A DNA stretch of 20,895 nucleotides, from assembly GCA_002344075.1 (NCBI GenBank), contig DDTM01000059.1:3320-24214 (forward strand), given 5' to 3'. The notes beneath the pieces were generated by a model, which saw only the letters and a list, made by a program, of their open reading frames with translations, was not told the origin of the DNA and made no database searches. The stretch comes from Bacteroidetes bacterium UBA2364. Lineage in GTDB: Bacteria > Bacteroidota > Rhodothermia > Rhodothermales > UBA2364. Positions 15,333 through 20,895 of this stretch are shown here, one piece after another. How positions within the stretch are numbered: the stretch's first letter is position 1; each line of letters starts with the position of its first letter. Both the position numbers and the translations under genes were made by a program.

Positions 15333-16319
15333 ATGAAAAAACAAGTACTTATTTGGGTATTTTTATTGATGGTCTCGCCTTTACAAGCCCAAAACCTCAA
15401 TGCCGACTGGCAGCGCCTCAACGAGCTGTTTACGGGCGAGTTCAATAACTTCCAACAAGTTTGGCAAGAGCGCGAAGATACCATCCCCGATTCTTTGGTG
15501 CATGAGCATATCCATTCCATCTTTAAACCTGTTTCCATTCCTGCGCTCGGTACAAACGTGTTCTTTGTCAAGCAGTACATGAACGGCGATCCCAATAACG
15601 TTTATCGGATGCGGGTGTATCAGTTTGTGCCAGACAAGAAGGAAAAAGCCATTCGTTTGGATATTTATTCGTTTAAAGACAAAGCCGACGAAGAACGGTT
15701 TAAGCTCGCTGACGAAAATCCAAGTTTGCTTACGTCGCTCACCTCCGAACAGTTCACCAGCGTTCCGGGTTGCAGCGTCTATTGGAAGAAGCAAACCAAT
15801 GACGAATTTATTGGCACGATGAAGCCCCGCGCCTGTAATTTTGTCTCGCGCCGCTCTAATAAGCGCATTTATATCACCGATACGCTCAAACTGAATGCAG
15901 AGGAGATTTGGATCAGCGACCAAGCTACGGACGAAGATGGGAGATATGTGTTTGGGCATAAAGGCAATATCCCCCATAAACTTCGTCGTGTCCGCCCTTT
16001 CAAAGGTTGGGTAGCGATTGTGAAAGACGGAACCGACCGCAACAATATCCAAGACAGCGATTATGTCTTTATCCCTGATCTAAAACTGCACGATCAAGGC
16101 GTTAAAAAGCGCATTGTGCGCCCCGATGGCACGGTTACGCCTTATTCCTTCGAGCTTTCGCAAGTGGTTTTCCAGAAAAAAACGCCTGTGATGAAACTCG
16201 CCATTTATGAAGATGGCAAACCTAAGGCGCTTTCTTATACATGGACCAACCCCGAAGCAGAACGGATTGGCATTAACCTCCGTTGGGTACAAGTTGGCTT
16301 AACACAGGTGAAAGAATAA
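15333..16319 (+). CDS. Exported CpcT/CpeT family protein with C-terminal extension
   Basis: CpcT/CpeT proteins are beta-barrel lyases that attach phycobilins to phycobiliproteins in cyanobacteria; homologues elsewhere have no settled role. This 328-residue protein has the family pattern: LFTGEFNNFQQV (32-43), HIHSIFKPV (59-67), GDPNNVYRMRVYQF (85-98), IRLDIYSFKD (107-116), and VPGCSVYW (144-151) with Cys147, then MKPRACNF (163-170) with Cys168, and a DGRYVFGHKG segment (202-211). The core is about 200 residues; roughly 100 further residues at the C-terminus have no match I recognise. An N-terminal signal peptide (MKKQVLIWVFLLMVSPLQAQ) sends it to the periplasm or beyond, unlike cyanobacterial CpeT. 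I start at 15333 because it begins the signal peptide; an in-frame ATG at 15321 directly after the previous stop is possible. It may bind a bilin-like ligand (inference). Confidence 0.82.
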   Translation: MKKQVLIWVFLLMVSPLQAQNLNADWQRLNELFTGEFNNFQQVWQEREDTIPDSLVHEHIHSIFKPVSIPALGTNVFFVKQYMNGDPNNVYRMRVYQFVPDKKEKAIRLDIYSFKDKADEERFKLADENPSLLTSLTSEQFTSVPGCSVYWKKQTNDEFIGTMKPRACNFVSRRSNKRIYITDTLKLNAEEIWISDQATDEDGRYVFGHKGNIPHKLRRVRPFKGWVAIVKDGTDRNNIQDSDYVFIPDLKLHDQGVKKRIVRPDGTVTPYSFELSQVVFQKKTPVMKLAIYEDGKPKALSYTWTNPEAERIGINLRWVQVGLTQVKE

Positions 16320-16332
16320 ACCTAAAACTCGG

Positions 16333-17505
16333 ATGACAAAACCACTTCAAGGAATTCAAGTTTTAGAATGTACCCATGCCGTGATGGGGCCTTCTGCGGG
16401 TTTGCTTTTGGCAGACATGGGCGCAGAAGTCATTCATATTGAACCACTCGAAGGCGATGCTACGCGGCGACTCAAAGGCTTCGGTACGGGCTATTTTACC
16501 TTTTTTAACCGTAATAAAAAAAGTTTAGCGCTCAATCTGAAATCCGAAGAAGGCCGACACATTTTTTATGACTTGGTGAAAAAAGCGGACATTGTTTTGG
16601 AAAACTTTGGCCCCGGCACGATGGAGCGCTTGGGCTTAGGCTATGAAACGCTTTCCGTTCAGAACGAACGCTTGATTTATTGCTCGCTGAAAGGTTTCTT
16701 GGCGGGGCCTTATGAAAAACGCCATGCAATGGATGAAGTTGTGCAGATGATGGCAGGCTTAGCCTACATGACAGGACGGCCAGGTGATCCACTCAGAGCA
16801 GGGAGTTCCGTTGTGGACATCACAGGCGGTATGTTTGGCTATATCGGCATTTTATTGGCGCTTTACGAAAGGCAACAAACGGGCAAAGGCAAGTTTGTCC
16901 AAGCCTCGCTTTTCGAGACAGCCGCTTTTCTGATGGGACAACACATGGCGTATAGCGCCATTGGGCAAGAACCTGTTCCGCCGATGCCCGCTCGTGTGAG
17001 TGCATGGAGCATTTACAGCATCTACGACACCGCCGATGCCGAGAAAGTCTTTGTTGGGGTCATCAGCGAACGGCATTGGGAAAAGTTATGTACCGCCTTT
17101 GGCTGGTTAGATTGGCTATACGACGAGCGTTTAAAAAACAACAACTTACGAATTGCAGAACGAGACTGGTTTTTGCCTGAATTGGCAGTACGTCTGAAGC
17201 AATTTACCAAAGCTGACATTATTGAACGTTGTGAACGGGCCGGTCTTCCGTTTGCGCCGATTGCCAGGCCCGAAGACCTTTTTACGGATCCCCAAATGAC
17301 GCAAGGGCAAAACCTCCTCGATGTCAAACTGCCCGATGGACGCATCGCCCCGCTTCCTAATTTCCCCTTAAACTATGGCGGAGATCGCGCCCAGAAATAC
17401 GCCGATCCACCGAAAACAGGCGAACATACCACCGAAGTTTTACAACGCCTTGGGCTTTCTGAATCCGAAATTGCCGAATTACGCAATAAAAAAATTATTA
17501 CCTAA
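16333..17505 (+). CDS. CaiB/BaiF class III CoA-transferase
   Basis: This 390-residue enzyme should move CoA between carboxylic acids in the cytoplasm, forming an aspartyl-CoA intermediate. Visible features are LADMGAEVIHIEP (26-38), NRNKKSLALNLKSEEG (59-74), ENFGPGTMERLGL (90-102), and the catalytic Asp162 in RAGSSVVDITGG (155-166), all at the usual places; the length is normal (380-410). It lies 13 bp after the CpeT-like gene and 18 bp before the VOC gene. With the HMGL-type lyase it forms the activate-then-cleave module found in citramalate, itaconate and related branched-acid pathways (succinyl-CoA:citramalate or itaconate transferases belong to this family). The acceptor here is probably the hydroxylated product of the aconitase-type dehydratase. 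Confidence 0.92.
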   Translation: MTKPLQGIQVLECTHAVMGPSAGLLLADMGAEVIHIEPLEGDATRRLKGFGTGYFTFFNRNKKSLALNLKSEEGRHIFYDLVKKADIVLENFGPGTMERLGLGYETLSVQNERLIYCSLKGFLAGPYEKRHAMDEVVQMMAGLAYMTGRPGDPLRAGSSVVDITGGMFGYIGILLALYERQQTGKGKFVQASLFETAAFLMGQHMAYSAIGQEPVPPMPARVSAWSIYSIYDTADAEKVFVGVISERHWEKLCTAFGWLDWLYDERLKNNNLRIAERDWFLPELAVRLKQFTKADIIERCERAGLPFAPIARPEDLFTDPQMTQGQNLLDVKLPDGRIAPLPNFPLNYGGDRAQKYADPPKTGEHTTEVLQRLGLSESEIAELRNKKIIT

Positions 17506-17523
17506 CCCTAAAAAAACAACGCC

Positions 17524-18645
17524 ATGCCACGCCTTAGATGCTTCCTTTTATCCTTCATCATTTTGTGCGTTAGTTTCGCCCAAACCTTCGCCCAGCCTCT
17601 AGCAGATACGGGTATCTCAGGCGTGTATGAAGTGATGATGGGTGTTAAGAACCGGACGGAAGCCATTCGTTACTTTGGCGAGTTTGGTTTTGCGGTTGTG
17701 GATAGCGCCAAAATCTCGGCAGATCGGGCACAAGCCTTGTACAATGTGCCTTCTGCACTCACCTCTTATCGTTTGCAAAACGGCGATGTGGACAGTCATG
17801 GGCTTTTGCGCATCTTGGTTTGGGAAAAACCTTTGGGTAATGGCGTGGGCTACTCGACCCCAGAAACCATTGGCTCGCGTATGGCCGTCATGAAAACGAG
17901 CGACATCATGCGGCTCTATGATATTTATTCCCTTGCCCGTGCTGCCAAACAACCTTGGCTACCCACCGAACCCATCGCCGATGATTTATTTGGGCTAAAT
18001 AAAGAAAATAAGTTTGACTTTTTTAAGCGCCCTGCTTTGGTTCGGGAAAATGCGGTTTATGGCGAGTTTTTCAACCATGTTTTTTTCCAACGGTCGGGCT
18101 ATCACATTGAAGGATATGGCACGATCAATCCAAAAGCACCGCTTAAAACCAGCGAATTTACCCATCACGATTTCTTTATTCAAGCCGAAAACATGGAAGC
18201 CATTTCCTACCTTTCTACAGCCTTAGGGTTAAAAGCAGAAGCCCCACCCGAAGTGGACGGCGATTGGCTACGAGGGCCTAAACGGGTGTTTATGATGGAA
18301 GATGGCTACACCCATTGGTATCAAGGCTTTGTTTCTCCTAACAATATCTGCGGAAAGCTTAAATTTTTTATCCCGCGTGCGCCCAAGCCCAACCGTTCCC
18401 AGCACCAGCGCGTCGGCGAATTGGGCATTACCTTACACTCTTTTTATGTCCCCGATCTCAAAAAAGTGTATGACCTTGTGGTGGCAGATAAACGGCTAAA
18501 AGCCACAGCCATTCAAAAAAATGAGTTTGGCGAATTGAGCTTTGTTTTCTCCGATCAAACAGGCTGTACCTGGCAGATTATTGAGAAAAAAACGGTCAAA
18601 AAACAGCCTGTAAAAGTCTTGAAAGTGGAGTTTGTAAATGAGTAA
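17524..18645 (+). CDS. Exported VOC (glyoxalase/dioxygenase-like) protein
   Basis: This 373-residue protein has a signal peptide (1-23, cleavage near TFA/QPL) followed by what look like two pairs of vicinal-oxygen-chelate modules. The first half begins at GISGVYEVMMGVKNRTEAIRY (30-50); the second at FTHHDFFIQAENMEAISYL (212-230), with LHSFYVPDLKKVYDLV (304-319) and VFSDQTGCTWQIIE (341-354) forming the last module. Candidate metal ligands are His214 or His215, His305 and Glu354. VOC proteins include extradiol dioxygenases, glyoxalases, epimerases and binding proteins; an exported one is uncommon. It overlaps the second CpeT-like gene by 8 bp (ATGAGTAA). It is the only candidate in the window for an oxygen-dependent or metal-dependent first attack on the substrate, but a binding role is equally possible. 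Confidence 0.8.
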   Translation: MPRLRCFLLSFIILCVSFAQTFAQPLADTGISGVYEVMMGVKNRTEAIRYFGEFGFAVVDSAKISADRAQALYNVPSALTSYRLQNGDVDSHGLLRILVWEKPLGNGVGYSTPETIGSRMAVMKTSDIMRLYDIYSLARAAKQPWLPTEPIADDLFGLNKENKFDFFKRPALVRENAVYGEFFNHVFFQRSGYHIEGYGTINPKAPLKTSEFTHHDFFIQAENMEAISYLSTALGLKAEAPPEVDGDWLRGPKRVFMMEDGYTHWYQGFVSPNNICGKLKFFIPRAPKPNRSQHQRVGELGITLHSFYVPDLKKVYDLVVADKRLKATAIQKNEFGELSFVFSDQTGCTWQIIEKKTVKKQPVKVLKVEFVNE

Positions 18646-19234
18646 CACGTCCCAAATATCCATAACAATGCCCCAGATGCCCGCCCTTGATTTATTCCGA
18701 ACGTACATTACAGGCGACTTTGACAACCGCCAACAAGTAGAACGCGAGCGAAAAAATGGCACGCCAGAACATCCCTTTGCACGCCATATCAACCGCCTTG
18801 CAGATGAGAAACTTAGAAATGCACCATCACGGAACGGATTTTGGCTCATCGAAGAAAGCTATTACACTTATCCCGATGGCAGCGATAAAATCAACCATCA
18901 TTTGTTCTTTTTTGAAGGCGTGAACCCGCAAACGGTGCGGCTTTATGCCTATCAGTTGCCTGAATCGCTCCCGATGGCGCAACTTACCCATGACAATCCA
19001 GCGCTCTCGATTGACTTTAGCACCCTCCAAGTAAGCCCTCGTTTTGCTCCTGCCGAATATACTTTAACCGACGGGCAGTTTACCCTTCATGCGCCCAATG
19101 ATTGGGGCAATGGGATGCGTTTCACCTTGAGCGAAACCATTGGAAAAGACCGCTTGCACGTGATGGAACTTCTGGAAAAAGACGGGCAACGCCTCACCCC
19201 TTACAGCACCCCCATTGAGTACGACCGCATATAA
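18638..19234 (+). CDS. CpeT/CpcT-like protein, cytoplasmic, divergent
   Basis: This 198-residue protein starts with the CpeT signature LFRTYITGDFDNRQQVERE (19-37), then FWLIEESYYTYPDG (68-81) and QTVRLYAYQLPE (98-109), which match the strands of CpeT-type barrels. The rest (APAEYTLTDGQFTLHAPNDW, RLHVMELLEKDGQRLTPY) is weakly similar, and the paired cysteines of the exported copy are absent. There is no signal peptide, so it should act in the cytoplasm. The start at 18638 overlaps the VOC gene by 8 bp, indicating coupled translation; a later ATG at 18668 would also keep the domain. Length matches CpeT (about 190-210). With the exported copy it gives one CpeT-like protein on each side of the inner membrane. 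Confidence 0.75.
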   Translation: MSNTSQISITMPQMPALDLFRTYITGDFDNRQQVERERKNGTPEHPFARHINRLADEKLRNAPSRNGFWLIEESYYTYPDGSDKINHHLFFFEGVNPQTVRLYAYQLPESLPMAQLTHDNPALSIDFSTLQVSPRFAPAEYTLTDGQFTLHAPNDWGNGMRFTLSETIGKDRLHVMELLEKDGQRLTPYSTPIEYDRI

Positions 19235-19248
19235 TCTTCTTTAATACG

Positions 19249-20670
19249 ATGAAATCAGACCGCCGCTACCCCGTCCGAAATCCCCGAACAGGCGTATTGG
19301 ATTATACGTTTCCGCTCCCAACGCCCGCCCAAATCCGCAAAGAAGCCGAGCGGCTACGAAGCAACCAAGTTGCATGGCAGCAAAAAGGCATCAACGAACG
19401 TATTGAGGTCTTACAAACATGGAAGCATGGTATTTCCAAACACCTCGACGAGCTTATAGAAGCGCTCACCCTCGATACGGGACGGCGATATGAAAGTGAA
19501 TTGGAGGCAAAGCTCATTGCCCAAAGCATAGACCGTTGGTGTGGGGTTGCTACGGATTTTTTTGCCCCCAGTCCCGATAAAACCTCCGCGATTCCCTTTA
19601 TTCATATCAAGCAAGACTTGCAGCCCTATCCATTGGTTGGTGTCATCAGCCCTTGGAATTTTCCTCTTTTACTCGCCTTAATTGATACCCTACCGGCACT
19701 GCTCGCAGGGTGCAGCGTGGTCATCAAGCCGAGCGAGGTAACGCCTCGTTTTATTGAACCATTGATGCGTTCGATCCAAGAAACCCCAGCACTGGCGGGC
19801 GTATTGTCATTTATGGCAGGTGATGGCAAAACAGGCGCGGCTTTGCTTAAGCACGTGGATTTATTATGCTTTACGGGCAGCGTTGCAACGGGGCGTAAGG
19901 TGTATGCCGCTTGTGCCAAAAACTTTATCCCTTGTTTTCTTGAACTTGGGGGGAAAGACCCCGCTTTGGTCTTTGAAGGGGCAAACTTAGACCAAGCCGC
20001 TGCATCAATTTTATGGGGCAGCACGGTTAATTGTGGGCAATCCTGCCTTTCCATTGAGCGGGTGTATGTGCAAGAATCTATTGCCCATGACTTTTTAGCC
20101 TTATTAAAAGCCAAAGCGGAAAACGTGCAGCTTGCTTATCCCACCGTTTCAGATGGGCAAATTGGGCCAGTGATTTCAGATAAACAAGTCAGCATTATCA
20201 ATGCCCATTTACAAGATGCCTTGGAAAAAGGGGCAAGTTTGCTCACCGGAAGTGCGCAATGTGAGCAGAAAAGCGGCGGTTGGTATTGCCGCCCAACCGT
20301 GCTAACAGGGGCGAACCACACCATGAAGGTGATGACGGAAGAAACGTTTGGCCCCATTATACCGGTAATGACCTTCCAAACCGAAGCAGAAGGATTGGCT
20401 TTGGCGAATGGCACGGTTTTCGGATTAAGTGCGGCGGTTTTTGCCAAAGACTGGGAAACCGCTTATCACATCGGGCAACACATCGAAGCAGGCGCGATCT
20501 CGATTAACGAATGTGCGTTAACCTCGATGGTGCATGAAGGCGAGAAACAATCGTTCAAAATGTCAGGCCTAGGTGGCACGCGCATGGGCGCAGCTGCCAT
20601 CAAACGCTTTATGAAACAACGTGCCTTTCTTATCAAAAAAGAGGCTATTGCTGCGCCGTGGTGGTTTTGA
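19249..20670 (+). CDS. NAD(P)-dependent aldehyde dehydrogenase
   Basis: This 473-residue enzyme oxidises an aldehyde or semialdehyde to the acid. The catalytic set is complete: PWNFPL with Asn137, Lys160 in IKPSE, FTGSVATG (208-215), general base Glu232 in LELGGKDPAL (231-240), and nucleophile Cys266 in NCGQSC (261-266), followed later by TEETFGPIIPV. The overall sequence is closest in feel to the benzaldehyde, succinate-semialdehyde and betaine-aldehyde group, but the family does not fix the substrate. It is the last gene of the right arm, 14 bp after the CpeT-like gene. In this pathway it could oxidise the aldehyde released by the HpaI-like aldolase (inference). Confidence 0.93.
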   Translation: MKSDRRYPVRNPRTGVLDYTFPLPTPAQIRKEAERLRSNQVAWQQKGINERIEVLQTWKHGISKHLDELIEALTLDTGRRYESELEAKLIAQSIDRWCGVATDFFAPSPDKTSAIPFIHIKQDLQPYPLVGVISPWNFPLLLALIDTLPALLAGCSVVIKPSEVTPRFIEPLMRSIQETPALAGVLSFMAGDGKTGAALLKHVDLLCFTGSVATGRKVYAACAKNFIPCFLELGGKDPALVFEGANLDQAAASILWGSTVNCGQSCLSIERVYVQESIAHDFLALLKAKAENVQLAYPTVSDGQIGPVISDKQVSIINAHLQDALEKGASLLTGSAQCEQKSGGWYCRPTVLTGANHTMKVMTEETFGPIIPVMTFQTEAEGLALANGTVFGLSAAVFAKDWETAYHIGQHIEAGAISINECALTSMVHEGEKQSFKMSGLGGTRMGAAAIKRFMKQRAFLIKKEAIAAPWWF

Positions 20671-20683
20671 TGGTCATCTATAT

Positions 20684-20713
20684 TTTTGTCAACGCTTTCG
20701 GGTGCTGACAAAA
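20684..20713. repeat. Inverted repeat after the aldehyde dehydrogenase gene
   Basis: TTTTGTCA (20684-20691) and TGACAAAA (20706-20713) form a perfect 8-bp stem; inside it CGC pairs with GTG around a TTTCGG loop. The stem has T on its 5' side and A on its 3' side, the opposite of an intrinsic terminator, so its role is uncertain. It lies 14 bp beyond the stop in a 95-bp gap between convergent genes. Confidence 0.45.
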
Positions 20714-20721
20714 CCCTTTCA

Positions 20722-20740
20722 CCTCCGAAGGATCGGAAGG
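20722..20740 (-). terminator. Possible weak terminator hairpin for the convergent gene
   Basis: TCCGA and TCGGA pair around AGGA/TCCT, with flanking CC and GG after a one-base bulge. On the minus strand it is followed by TGAAAGGGTTTTG, a poor T-tract. It is 26 bp past the stop of the gene entering from the right. Confidence 0.3.
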
Positions 20741-20765
20741 CGTTTGTTAAACATTATGCAGGTGG

Positions 20766-20895
20766 TCATTTCTTAAAACAACCATGCGCCACTAACAGCG
20801 CCTTCATCTCCTCCCATGATTGCACTGCTTGCCCCTCGAACGTCGCGCCTTCCCACTGCGCCGTTTCCATGCCCCGTGTGTATTCACCCCGAAAA
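20766..20895 (-). CDS. Hypothetical protein, C-terminal fragment entering from right edge
   Basis: The minus strand is open from the window edge to a TGA at 20766-20768, giving 42 residues of C-terminus. It begins FRGEYTRGMETAQWEGATFE and ends with SWEEMKALLVAHGCFKK. Composition and codon choice look protein-like, and its position convergent to the aldehyde dehydrogenase is sensible. I do not recognise a family. Because it is in the opposite orientation, it is probably outside the right-arm operon. Confidence 0.5.
   Translation of the reverse strand, partial: FRGEYTRGMETAQWEGATFEGQAVQSWEEMKALLVAHGCFKK

Noticed and set aside
15381..16052. Minus-strand open frame of 223 codons
   Set aside because: It lies wholly antisense to the well-supported CpeT-like gene, and its translation has no recognisable domain.
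15333..19234. Phycobiliprotein assembly genes of a cyanobacterium
   Set aside because: No phycobiliprotein, bilin reductase or photosystem gene is present; one CpeT-like protein is exported, and the TonB receptor architecture is Bacteroidota-like.
1..20895. CRISPR arrays, tRNA or rRNA genes, insertion sequences, phage genes
   Set aside because: No regular repeat-spacer pattern, tRNA-like fold, transposase or phage protein was seen while reading either strand; very short or divergent elements could be missed by eye.

Overview
The window looks like the chromosome of a Bacteroidota (or related FCB-group) bacterium. The evidence is a TonB-dependent receptor with an N-terminal carboxypeptidase-regulatory-like domain, start codons that mostly lack Shine-Dalgarno sequences, and tight operons of about 50% GC. 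No tRNA, rRNA, CRISPR array, transposase, phage gene or transcription factor was seen. Almost all of it is one divergent accessory catabolic locus.

Left arm, minus strand (5907 to 1): a DUF3598 calycin-like protein; a strong intrinsic terminator; an aconitase/isopropylmalate-isomerase-type large subunit; an aberrant small subunit; an HpcH/HpaI-type class II aldolase; a REDY/HapK-like small protein; an SDR dehydrogenase; and a HyuA-type ATP-dependent cyclic-amidase subunit cut by the window edge. A 484-bp intergenic region (5908-6391) with three inverted repeats separates the arms.

Right arm, plus strand (6392 to 20670): an MFS carrier; a TonB-dependent receptor; a second strong terminator; then a tight run of DUF1838 lipoprotein, HMG-CoA-lyase-like enzyme, second aconitase-type large subunit, second MFS carrier, canonical small subunit, exported CpeT/CpcT-like protein, class III CoA-transferase, exported VOC protein, second CpeT-like protein and aldehyde dehydrogenase. 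A minus-strand gene fragment enters from the right edge.

Read together, this is an import-and-degrade system. The receptor, lipoprotein and exported proteins would capture and perhaps process a molecule outside the cytoplasm. Two MFS carriers would move products across the inner membrane. Inside, the enzymes are those used on branched di- or tricarboxylates: imide or lactam opening (HyuA), hydration of an alkylated maleate or fumarate type acid (two aconitase-type pairs), CoA activation, and C-C cleavage (HMG-CoA-lyase-like and HpaI-like enzymes), with two dehydrogenases. The unusual part is three relatives of phycobilin-handling proteins (DUF3598 and two CpeT-like) plus a HapK/RedY-like protein, a family named from tripyrrole (prodigiosin) gene clusters. 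My hypothesis, which is inference only, is a previously undescribed pathway for breaking down linear tetrapyrroles (bilins) or their pyrrolic or maleimide fragments through alkylmaleate and alkylmalate intermediates. The window has no recognisable bilin-cleaving oxygenase, and a simpler branched-dicarboxylate substrate remains possible.
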